This document shows positions 48,945-60,471 of a DNA stretch of 64,000 nt, one piece after another. How positions within the stretch are numbered: position 1 is the first letter of the stretch; every line of letters starts with the position of its first letter. The translations under genes and the position numbers were made by a program. Source of the stretch: Argentina anserina (taxonomy: Eukaryota > Streptophyta > Magnoliopsida > Rosales > Rosaceae); NCBI RefSeq assembly GCF_933775445.1, contig NW_026089428.1, positions 1 through 64,000 on the forward strand, in the 5' to 3' direction. The notes under the pieces are model-generated. The model did not search any database. It was not told the origin of the DNA and was given only the letters and a program-made list of their open reading frames with translations.

Positions 48945-48957
48945 AATTGTGCGTTTG
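48945..48957 (+). other. 14-bp deletion in one satellite copy
   Basis: The sequence runs ...CCAATTGTG directly into CGTTTGAG, where sister copies (about 45679 and 46015) have ATCTTTTCATTTCT between them. It is unique in the window and marks a single array copy. Confidence 0.85.
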
Positions 48958-49644
48958 AGTATCTTTCTGTAAGGCTTCTGATGCGAGTTTCTATTGTATT
49001 TGAGAGTTTTGCAAGTGTGGGAGTGTGTTTCTTTCAAACTGAGTATCTTTACATCGTTTGCGTATCTTTACTATTCCAATTGTGTATCTTTTCATTTCTC
49101 GTTTGAGTATCTTTCTGTAAGGCTTCTGATGCGAGTTTCTATTGTATTTGAGATTTTTGCAAGTGTGGGAGTGTGTTTCTTTCAAACTGAGTATCTTTAC
49201 ATCGTTTGCGTATCTTTACTATTCCAATTGTGTATCTTTACATCGTTTGCGTATCTTTACTATTCCAATTGTGATCTTTTCATTTCTCGTTTGAGTATCT
49301 TTCTGTAAGGCTTCTGATGCGAGTTTCTATTGTATTTGAGAGTTTTGCAAGTGTGGGAGTGTGTTTCTTTCAAACTGAGTATCTTTACATCGTTTGCGTA
49401 TCTTTACTATTCCAATTGTGTATCTTTTCATTTCTCGTTTGAGTATCTTTCTGTAAGGCTTCTGATGCGAGTTTCTACTGTATTTGAGAGTTTTGCAAGT
49501 GTGGGAGTGTGGTTCTTTCAAACAGAGTATCTTTACATCGTTTGCGTATCTTTACTATTCCAATTGTGTATCTTTACATCGTTTGCGTATCTTTACTATT
49601 CCAATTGTGAACTTTTCATTTCTCGTTTGAGTATCTTTCTGTAA

Positions 49645-51948
49645 GGCTTCTGATGCGAGTTTCTATTGTATTTGAGAGTTTTGCAAGTGTGGGAGTGTGT
49701 TTCTTTCAAACTGAGTATCTTTACATCGTTTGCGTATCTTTACTATTCCAATTGTGTATCTTTACATCGTTTGCGTATCTTTACTATTCCAATTGTGTAT
49801 CTTTACATCGTTTGCGTATCTTTACTATTCCAATTGTGTATCTTTACATCGTTTGCGTATCTTTACTATTCCAATTGTGTATCTTTTCATTTCACGTTTG
49901 AGTATCTTTCTGTAAGGCTTCTGATGCGAGTTTCTATTGTATTTGAGAGTTTTGCAAGTGTTGGAGTGTGGTTCTTTCAAACTGAGTATCTTTACATCGT
50001 TTGCGTATCTTTACTATTCCAATTGTGATCTTTTCATTTCTCGTTTGAGTATCTTTCTGTAAGGCTTCTGATGCGAGTTTCTATTGTATTTGAGAGTTTT
50101 GCAAGTGTGGGAGTGTGTTTCTTTCAAACTGAGTATCTTTACATCGTTTGCGTATCTTTACTATTCCAATTGTGTATCTTTTCATTTCTCGTTTGAGTAT
50201 CTTTCTGTAAGGCTTCTGATGCGAGTTTCTACTGTATTTGAGAGTTTTGCAAGTGTGGGAGTGTGGTTCTTTCAAACAGAGTATCTTTACATCGTTTGCG
50301 TATCTTTACTATTCCAATTGTGTATCTTTACATCGTTTGCGTATCTTTACTATTCCAATTGTGAACTTTTCATTTCTCGTTTGAGTATCTTTCTGTAAGG
50401 CTTCTGATGCGAGTTTCTATTGTATTTGAGAGTTTTGCAAGTGTGGGAGTGTGTTTCTTTCAAACTGAGTATCTTTACATCGTTTGCGTATCTTTACTAT
50501 TCCAATTGTGTATCTTTACATCGTTTGCGTATCTTTACTATTCCAATTGTGTATCTTTACATCGTTTGCGTATCTTTACTATTCCAATTGTGTATCTTTA
50601 CATCGTTTGCGTATCTTTACTATTCCAATTGTGTATCTTTTCATTTCACGTTTGAGTATCTTTCTGTAAGGCTTCTGATGCGAGTTTCTATTGTATTTGA
50701 GAGTTTTGCAAGTGTTGGAGTGTGGTTCTTTCAAACTGAGTATCTTTACATCGTTTGCGTATCTTTACTATTCCAATTGTGATCTTTTCATTTCTCGTTT
50801 GAGTATCTTTCTGTAAGGCTTCTGATGCGAGTTTCTATTGTATTTGAGAGTTTTGCAAGTGTGGGAGTGTGTTTCTTTCAAACTGAGTATCTTTACATCG
50901 TTTGCGTATCTTTACTATTCCAATTGTGTATCTTTTCATTTCTCGTTTGAGTATCTTTCTGTAAGGCTTCTGATGCGAGTTTCTACTGTATTTGAGAGTT
51001 TTGCAAGTGTGGGAGTGTGGTTCTTTCAAACAGAGTATCTTTACATCGTTTGCGTATCTTTACTATTCCAATTGTGTATCTTTACATCGTTTGCGTATCT
51101 TTACTATTCCAATTGTGAACTTTTCATTTCTCGTTTGAGTATCTTTCTGTAAGGCTTCTGATGCGAGTTTCTATTGTATTTGAGAGTTTTGCAAGTGTGG
51201 GAGTGTGTTTCTTTCAAACTGAGTATCTTTACATCGTTTGCGTATCTTTACTATTCCAATTGTGTATCTTTACATCGTTTGCGTATCTTTACTATTCCAA
51301 TTGTGTATCTTTACATCGTTTGCGTATCTTTACTATTCCAATTGTGTATCTTTACATCGTTTGCGTATCTTTACTATTCCAATTGTGTATCTTTTCATTT
51401 CACGTTTGAGTATCTTTCTGTAAGGCTTCTGATGCGAGTTTCTATTGTATTTGAGAGTTTTGCAAGTGTTGGAGTGTGGTTCTTTCAAACTGAGTATCTT
51501 TACATCGTTTGCGTATCTTTACTATTCCAATTGTGTATCTTTACATCGTTTGCGTATCTTTACTATTCCAATTGTGTATCTTTTCATTTCTCGTTTGAGT
51601 ATCTTTCTGTAAGGCTTCTGATGGGAGTTTCTATTGTATTTGAGAGTTTTGCAAGTGTGGGAGTGTGTTTCTTTCAAACTGAGTATCTTTACATCGTTTG
51701 CGTATCTTTACTATTCCAATTGTGTATCTTTTCATTTCTCGTTTGAGTATCTTTCTGTAAGGCTTCTGATGCGAGTTTCTACTGTATTTGAGAGTTTTGC
51801 AAGTGTGGGAGTGTGGTTCTTTCAAACAGAGTATCTTTACATCGTTTGCGTATCTTTACTATTCCAATTGTGTATCTTTACATCGTTTGCGTATCTTTAC
51901 TATTCCAATTGTGATCTTTTCATTTCTCGTTTCAGTATCTTTCTGTAA
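49645..51948 (+). repeat. 754-bp higher-order repeat, block 3 (three copies)
   Basis: Copies are 49645-50398 and 50399-51152 (754 bp each) and 51153-51948 (796 bp). Compared with blocks 1 and 2 this block has exactly one more copy of the 754-bp unit, with the long form again last. Confidence 0.9.
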
Positions 51949-54900
51949 GGCTTCTGATGCGAGTTTCTATTGTATTTGAGAGTTTTGCAAGTGTGGGAGT
52001 GTGTTTCTTTCAAACTGAGTATCTTTACATCGTTTGCGTATCTTTACTATTCCAATTGTGTATCTTTACATCGTTTGCGTATCTTTACTATTCCAATTGT
52101 GATCTTTTCATTTCTCGTTTGAGTATCTTTCTGTAAGGCTTCTGATGCGAGTTTCTATTGTATTTGAGAGTTTTGCAAGTGTTGGAGTGTGGTTCTTTCA
52201 AACTGAGTATCTTTACATCGTTTGCGTATCTTTACTATTCCAATTGTGTATCTTTACATCGTTTGCGTATCTTTACTATTCCAATTGTGTATCTTTTCAT
52301 TTCTCGTTTGAGTATCTTTCTGTAAGGCTTCTGATGCGAGTTTCTATTGTATTTGAGAGTTTTGCAAGTGTGGGAGTGTGTTTCTTTCAAACTGAGTATC
52401 TTTACATCGTTTGCGTATCTTTACTATTCCAATTGTGTATCTTTTCATTTCTCGTTTGAGTATCTTTCTGTAAGGCTTCTGATGCGAGTTTCTACTGTAT
52501 TTGAGAGTTTTGCAAGTGTGGGAATGTGGTTCTTTCAAACAGAGTATCTTTACATCGTTTGCGTATCTTTACTATTCCAATTGTGTATCTTTACATCGTT
52601 TGCGTATCTTTACTATTCCAATTGTGATCTTTTCATTTCTCGTTTGAGTATCTTTCTGTAAGGCTTCTGATGCGAGTTTCTATTGTATTTGAGAGTTTTG
52701 CAAGTGTGGGAGTGTGTTTCTTTCAAACTGAGTATCTTTACATCGTTTGCGTATCTTTACTATTCCAATTGTGTATCTTTTCATTTCTCGTTTGAGTATC
52801 TTTCTGTAAGGCTTCTGATGCGAGTTTCTATTGTATTTGAGATTTTTGCAAGTGTGGGAGTGTGTTTCTTTCAAACTGAGTATCTTTACATCGTTTGCGT
52901 ATCTTTACTATTCCAATTGTGTATCTTTACATCGTTTGCGTATCTTTACTATTCCAATTGTGATCTTTTCATTTCTCGTTTGAGTATCTTTCTGTAAGGC
53001 TTCTGATGCGAGTTTCTATTGTATTTGAGAGTTTTGCAAGTGTGGGAGTGTGTTTCTTTCAAACTGAGTATCTTTACATCGTTTGCGTATCTTTACTATT
53101 CCAATTGTGTATCTTTTCATTTCTCGTTTGAGTATCTTTCTGTAAGGCTTCTGATGCGAGTTTCTATTGTATTTGAGATTTTTGCAAGTGTGGGAGTGTG
53201 TTTCTTTCAAACTGAGTATCTTTACATCCTTTGCGTATCTTTACTATTCTAATTGTGTATCTTTACATCGTTTGCGTATCTTTACTATTCCAATTGTGTA
53301 TCTTTACATCGTTTGCGTATCTTTACTATTCCAATTGTGTATCTTTACATCGTTTGCGTATCTTTACTATTCGAATTGTGTATCTTTTCATTTCACGTTT
53401 GAGTATCTTTCTGTAAGGCTTCTGATTCGAGTTTCTATTGTATTTGAGAGTTTTGCTAGTGTTGGAGTGTGGTTCTTTCAAACAGAGTATCTTTACATCG
53501 TTTGCGTATCTTTACTATTCCAATTGTGTATCTTTACATCGTTTGCGTATCTTTACTATTCCAATTGTGATCTTTTCATTTCTCGTTTGAGTATCTTTTT
53601 GTAAGGCTTCTGAAGCGAGTTTCTATTATATTTGAGAGTTTGGCAAGTGTGGGAGTGTGTTTCTTTCAAACTGAGTATCTTTACATCGTTTGCGTATCTT
53701 TACTATTCCAATTGTGTATCTTTACATCGTTTGCGTATCTTTACTATTCCAATTGTGTATCTTTTCATTTCTCGTTTGAGTATCTTTCTGTAAGGCTTCT
53801 GATGCGAGTTTCTATTGTATTTGAGAGTTTTGCAAGTGCGGGAGTGTGTTTCTTTCAAACTGAGTATCTTTACATCGTTTGCGTATCTTTACTATTCCAA
53901 TTGTGTATCTTTTCATTTCTCGTTTGAGTATCTTTCTGTAAGGCTTTCTAATGCAAGTTTCTATTGAATTTGAGAGTTTTGCAAGTGTGGGAGTGTGTTT
54001 CTTTCAAACTGAGTATCTTTACATCGTTTGCGTATGTTTACTATTCCAATTGTGTATCTTTACATCGTTTGCGTATCTTTACTATTCCAATTGTGTATCT
54101 TTTCATTTCTCGTTTGAGTATCTTTCTGTAAGGCTTCTGATGCGAGTTTCTATTGTATTTGAGAGTTTTGCAAGTGTGGGAGTGTGTTTTTTTCAAACTG
54201 AGTATCTTTACATCGTTTGCGTATCTTTACTATTCCAATTGTGTATCTTTTCATTTCTCGTTTGAGTATCTTTCTGTAAGGCTTCTGATGCGAGTTTCTA
54301 CTGTATTTGAGAGTTTTGCAAGTGTGGGAATGTGGTTCTTTCAAACAGAGTATCTTTACATCGTTTGCGTATCTTTACTATTCCAATTGTGTATCTTTAC
54401 ATCGTTTGCGTATCTTTACTATTCCAATTGTGATCTTTTCATTTCTCGTTTGAGTATCTTTCTGTAAGGCTTCTGATGCGAGTTTCTATTGTATTTGAGA
54501 GTTTTGCAAGTGTGGGAGTGTGTTTCTTTCAAACTGAGTATCTTTACATCGTTTGCGTATCTTTACTATTCCAATTGTGTATCTTTTCATTTCTCGTTTG
54601 AGTATCTTTCTGTAAGGCTTCTGATGCGAGTTTCTATTGTATTTGAGATTTTTGCAAGTGTGGGAGTGTGTTTCTTTCAAACTGAGTATCTTTACATCGT
54701 TTGCGTATCTTTACTATTCCAATTGTGTATCTTTACATCGTTTGCGTATCTTTACTATTCCAATTGTGATCTTTTCATTTCTCGTTTGAGTATCTTTCTG
54801 TAAGGCTTCTGATGCGAGTTTCTATTGTATTTGAGAGTTTTGCAAGTGTGGGAGTGTGTTTCTTTCAAACTGAGTATCTTTACATCGTTTGCGTATCTTT

Positions 54901-56570
54901 ACTATTCCAATTGTGTATCTTTTCATTTCTCGTTTGAGTATCTTTCTGTAAGGCTTCTGATGCGAGTTTCTATTGTATTTGAGATTTTTGCAAGTGTGGG
55001 AGTGTGTTTCTTTCAAACTGAGTATCTTTACATCCTTTGCGTATCTTTACTATTCTAATTGTGTATCTTTACATCGTTTGCGTATCTTTACTATTCCAAT
55101 TGTGATCTTTTCATTTCTCGTTTGAGTATCTTTCTGTAAGGCTTCTGATGCGAGTTTCTATTGTATTTGAGAGTTTTGCAAGTGTGGGAGTGTGTTTCTT
55201 TCAAACTGAGTCTCTTTACATCGTTTGCGTATCTTTACTATTCCAATTGTGTATCTTTTCATTTCTCGTTTGAGTATCTTTCTGTAAGGCTTTCTGATGC
55301 GAGTTTCTATTGAATTTGAGAGTTTTGCAAGTGTGGGAGTGTGTTTCTTTCAAACTGAGTATCTTTACATCGTTTGCGTATCTTTACTATTCCAATTGTG
55401 TATCTTTTCATTTCTCGTTTGAGTATCTTTCTGTAAGGCTTCTGATGCGAGTTTCTATTGTATTTGAGAGTTTTGCAAGTGTGGGAGTGTGTTTCTTTCA
55501 AACTGAGTATCTTTACATCGTTTGCGTATCTTTACTATTCCAATTGTGTATCTTTTCATTTCTCGTTTGAGTATCTTTCTGTAAGGCTTTCTGATGCGAG
55601 TTTCTATTGAATTTGAGAGTTTTGCAAGTGTGGGAGTGTGTTTCTTTCAAACTGAGTATCTTTACATCGTTTGCGTATCTTTACTATTCCAATTGTGTAT
55701 CTTTACATCGTTTGCGTATCTTTACTATTCCAATTGTGTATCTTTTCATTTCTCGTTTGAGTATCTTTCTGTAAGGCTTCTGATGCGAGTTTCTATTGTA
55801 TTTGAGAGTTTTGCAAGTGTGGGAGTGTGTTTCTTTCAAACTGAGTATCTTTACATCGTTTGCGTATCTTTACTATTCCAATTGTGTATCTTTTCATTTC
55901 TCGTTTGAGTATCTTTCTGTAAGGCTTCTGATGCGAGTTTCTACTGTATTTGAGAGTTTTGCAAGTGTGGGAGTGTGGTTCTTTCAAACAGAGTATCTTT
56001 ACATCGTTTGCGTATCTTTACTATTCCAATTGTGTATCTTTACATCGTTTGCGTATCTTTACTATTCCAATTGTGATCTTTTCATTTCTCGTTTGAGTAT
56101 CTTTCTGTAAGGCTTCTGATGCGAGTTTCTATTGTATTTGAGAGTTTTGCAAGTGTGGGAGTGTGTTTCTTTCAAACTGAGTATCTTTACATCGTTTGCG
56201 TATCTTTACTATTCCAATTGTGTATCTTTACATCGTTTGCGTATCTTTACTATTCCAATTGTGTATCTTTACATCGTTTGCGTATCTTTACTATTCCAAT
56301 TGTGTATCTTTACATCGTTTGCGTATCTTTACTATTCCAATTGTGTATCTTTTCATTTCACGTTTGAGTATCTTTCTGTAAGGCTTCTGATGCGAGTTTC
56401 TATTGTATTTGAGAGTTTTGCAAGTGTTGGAGTGTGGTTCTTTCAAACTGAGTATCTTTACATCGTTTGCGTATCTTTACTATTCCAATTGTGTATCTTT
56501 ACATCGTTTGCGTATCTTTACTATTCCAATTGTGTATCTTTTCATTTCTCGTTTGAGTATCTTTCTGTAA

Positions 56571-58294
56571 GGCTTCTGATGGGAGTTTCTATTGTATTTG
56601 AGAGTTTTGCAAGTGTGGGAGTGTGTTTCTTTCAAACTGAGTATCTTTACATCGTTTGCGTATCTTTACTATTCCAATTGTGTATCTTTTCATTTCTCGT
56701 TTGAGTATCTTTCTGTAAGGCTTCTGATGCGAGTTTCTACTGTATTTGAGAGTTTTGCAAGTGTGGGAGTGTGGTTCTTTCAAACAGAGTATCTTTACAT
56801 CGTTTGCGTATCTTTACTATTCCAATTATGTATCTTTACATCGTTTGCGTATCTTTACTATTCCAATTGTGATCTTTTCATTTCTCGTTTCAGTATCTTT
56901 CTGTAAGGCTTCTGATGCGAGTTTCTATTGTATTTGAGAGTTTTGCAAGTGTGGGAGTGTGTTTCTTTCAAACTGAGTATCTTTACATCGTTTGCGTATC
57001 TTTACTATTCCAATTGTGTATCTTTACATCGTTTGCGTATCTTTACTATTCCAATTGTGTATCTTTTCATTTCTCGTTTGAGTATCTTTCTGTAAGGCTT
57101 CTGATGCGAGTTTCTATTGTATTTGAGAGTTTTGCAAGTGTTGGAGTGTGGTTCTTTCAAACTGAGTATCTTTACATCGTTTGCGTATCTTTACTATTCC
57201 AATTGTGTATCTTTACATCGTTTGCGTATCTTTACTATTCCAATTGTGTATCTTTTCATTTCTCGTTTGAGTATCTTTCTGTAAGGCTTCTGAAGGGAGT
57301 TTCTATTGTATTTGAGAGTTTTGCAAGTGTGGGAGTGTGTTTCTTTCAAACTGAGTATCTTTACATCGTTTGCGTATCTTTACTATTCCAATTGTGTATC
57401 TTTTCATTTCTCGTTTGAGTATCTTTCTGTAAGGCTTCTGATGGGAGTTTCTATTGTATTTGAGAGTTTTGCAAGTGTGGGAGTGTGTTTCTTTCAAACT
57501 GAGTATCTTTACATCGTTTGCGTATCTTTACTATTCCAATTGTGTATCTTTTCATTTCTCGTTTGAGTATCTTTCTGTAAGGCTTCTGATGCGAGTTTCT
57601 ACTGTATTTGAGAGTTTTGCAAGTGTGGGAGTGTGGTTCTTTCAAACAGAGTATCTTTACATCGTTTGCGTATCTTTACTATTCCAATTATGTATCTTTA
57701 CATCGTTTGCGTATCTTTACTATTCCAATTGTGATCTTTTCATTTCTCGTTTCAGTATCTTTCTGTAAGGCTTCTGATGCGAGTTTCTATTGTATTTGAG
57801 AGTTTTGCAAGTGTGGGAGTGTGTTTCTTTCAAACTGAGTATCTTTACATCGTTTGCGTATCTTTACTATTCCAATTGTGTATCTTTACATCGTTTGCGT
57901 ATCTTTACTATTCCAATTGTGTATCTTTTCATTTCTCGTTTGAGTATCTTTCTGTAAGGCTTCTGATGCGAGTTTCTATTGTATTTGAGAGTTTTGCAAG
58001 TGTTGGAGTGTGGTTCTTTCAAACTGAGTATCTTTACATCGTTTGCGTATCTTTACTATTCCAATTGTGTATCTTTACATCGTTTGCGTATCTTTACTAT
58101 TCCAATTGTGTATCTTTTCATTTCTCGTTTGAGTATCTTTCTGTAAGGCTTCTGAAGGGAGTTTCTATTGTATTTGAGAGTTTTGCAAGTGTGGGAGTGT
58201 GTTTCTTTCAAACTGAGTATCTTTACATCGTTTGCGTATCTTTACTATTCCAATTGTGTATCTTTTCATTTCTCGTTTGAGTATCTTTCTGTAA
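56571..58294 (+). repeat. 862-bp tandem duplication
   Basis: Copies 56571-57432 and 57433-58294 each consist of monomers of 148, 188, 189, 189 and 148 bp. Both carry CCAATTATGTATC (near 56827 and 57689), CGTTTCAGTATC and CTGAAGGGAG. A third, truncated relative starts at 63357 and runs to the window end, with ATTCTGTATC in place of ATTATGTATC. Confidence 0.9.
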
Positions 58295-59010
58295 GGCTTC
58301 TGATGCGAGTTTCTATTGTATTTGAGAGTTTTCCAAGTGTGGGAGTGTGTTTCTTTCAAACTGAGTATCTTTACATCGTTTGCGTATCTTTACTATTCCA
58401 ATTGTGTATCTTTACATCGTTTGCGTATCTTTACTATTCCAATTGTGTATGTTTTCATTTCTCGTTTGAGTATCTTTTTGTAAGGCTTCTGATGCGAGTT
58501 TCTATTGTATTTGAGAGTTTGGCAAGTGTGGGAGTGTGTTTCTTTCAAACTGAGTATCTTTACATCGTTTGCGTATCTTTACTATTCCAATTGTGTATCT
58601 TTACATCGTTTGCGTATCTTTACTATTCCAATTGTGTATCTTTTCATTTCTCGTTTGAGTATCTTTCTGTAAGGCTTCTGATGCGAGTTTCTATTGTATT
58701 TGAGAGTTTTGCAAGTGCGGGAGTGTGTTTCTTTCAAACTGAGTATCTTTACATCGTTTGCGTATCTTTACTATTCCAATTGTGTATCTTTTCATTTCTC
58801 GTTTGAGTATTTTTCTGTAAGGCTTTATAATGCGAGTTTCTATTGAATTTGAGAGTTTTGCAAGTGTGGGAGTGTGTTTCTTTCAAACTGAGTATCTTTA
58901 CATCGTTTGCGTATCTTTACTATTCCAATTGTGTATCTTTACATCGTTTACGTATCTTTACTATTCCAATTGTGTATCTTTTCATTTCTCGTTTGAGTAT
59001 CTTTCTGTAA

Positions 59011-59117
59011 GGCTTCTGATGCGAGTTTCTATTGTATTTGAGAGTTTTGCAAGTGTGGGAGTGTGTTTCTTTCAAACTGAGTATCTTTTCATTTCTCGTT
59101 TGAGTATCTTTCTGTAA
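59011..59117 (+). repeat. 107-bp monomer lacking the 41-bp module (n=0)
   Basis: The head (ending CAAACTGA) joins the tail (GTATCTTTTCATTTC) directly, with no 41-bp module; 70 + 37 = 107 bp. Three sister copies lie at 59307-59413, 61225-61331 and 61521-61627. The last two are the 2,214-bp-displaced duplicates of the first two. The join is at a GTATCTTT motif shared by module and tail, as expected from unequal recombination between these short homologies. Confidence 0.92.
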
Positions 59118-60430
59118 GGCTTCTGATGCGAGTTTCTATTGTATTTGAGAGTTTTGCAAGTGTGGGAGTGTGTTTCTTTCAAACTGAGTATCTTTACATC
59201 GTTTGCGTATCTTTACTATTCCAATTGTGTATCTTTACATCGTTTGCGTATCTTTACTATTCCAATTGTGTATCTTTTCATTTCTCGTTTGAGTATCTTT
59301 CTGTAAGGCTTCTGATGCGAGTTTCTATTGTATTTGAGAGTTTTGCAAGTGTGGGAGTGTGTTTCTTTCAAACTGAGTATCTTTTCATTTCTCGTTTGAG
59401 TATCTTTCTGTAAGGCTTCTGATGCGAGTTTCTATTGTATTTGAGAGTTTTGCAAGTGTGGGAGTGTGTTTCTTTGAAACTGAGTACCTTTACATCGTTT
59501 GGGTATCTTTACTATTCCAATTGTGTATCTTTTCATTTCTCGTTTGAGTATCTTTCTGTAAGGCTTTCTGATGCGAGTTTCTATTGAATTTGAGAGTTTT
59601 GCAAGTGTGGGAGTGTGTTTCTTTCAAACTGAGTATCTTTACATCGTTTGCGTATCTTTACTATTCCAATTGTGTATCTTTACATCGTTTGCGTATCTTT
59701 ACTATTCCAATTGTGTATCTTTTCATTTCTCGTTTGAGTATCTTTCTGTAAGGCTTCTGATGGGAGTTTCTATTGTATTTGAGAGTTTTGCAAGTGTGGG
59801 AGTGTGTTTCTTTCAAACTGAGTATCTTTACATCGTTTGCGTATCTTTACTATTCCAATTGTGTATCTTTTCATTTCTCGTTTGAGTATCTTTCTGTAAG
59901 GCTTTCTGATGCGAGTTTCTATTGAATTTGAGAGTTTTGCAAGTGTGGGAGTGTGTTTCTTTCAAACTGAGTATCTTTACATCGTTTGCGTATCTTTACT
60001 ATTCCAATTGTGTATCTTTACATCGTTTGCGTATCTTTACTATTCCAATTGTGTATCTTTTCATTTCTCGTTTGAGTATCTTTCTGTAAGGCTTTCTAAT
60101 GCGAGTTTCTATTGAATTTGAGAGTTTTGCAAGTGTGGGAGTGTGTTTCTTTCAAACTGAGTATCTTTACATCGTTTGCGTATCTTTACTATTCCAATTG
60201 TGATCTTTTCATTTCTCGTTTGAGTATCTTTCTGTAAGGCTTCTGATGCGAGTTTCTATTGTATTTGTGAGTTTTGCAAGTGTGGGAGTGTGTTTCTTTC
60301 AAACTGAGTATCTTTACATCGTTTGCGTATCTTTACTATTCCAATTCTGTATCTTTACATCGTTTGCGTATCTTTACTATTCCAATTGTGTATCTTTACA
60401 TCGTTTGCGTATCTTTACTATTCCAATTGT

Positions 60431-60471
60431 GTATCTTTTCATCGTTTGCGTATCTTTACTATTCCAATTGT
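60431..60471 (+). repeat. Hybrid tail/module unit
   Basis: This 41-bp unit starts like a tail (GTATCTTTTC) but continues as a module (ATCGTTTGCG and onward). It is the fourth module of monomer 60238-60508 and is absent from the sister monomer 62452-62681. Crossover or conversion within the shared GTATCTTT stretch would produce it. Confidence 0.85.

Larger units (their letters stand above)
45044..52325 (+). repeat. 3.3-4.0-kb higher-order repeat containing the 754-bp blocks
   Basis: Copies are 45044-48314 (3,271 bp) and 48315-52325 (4,011 bp), with the start of another at 52326 before the order changes at about 53.1 kb. The 740-bp difference is one additional 754-bp unit minus a 14-bp deletion at 48951/48952. 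A partial earlier copy, matching from about 42593, precedes 45044. Confidence 0.87.
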
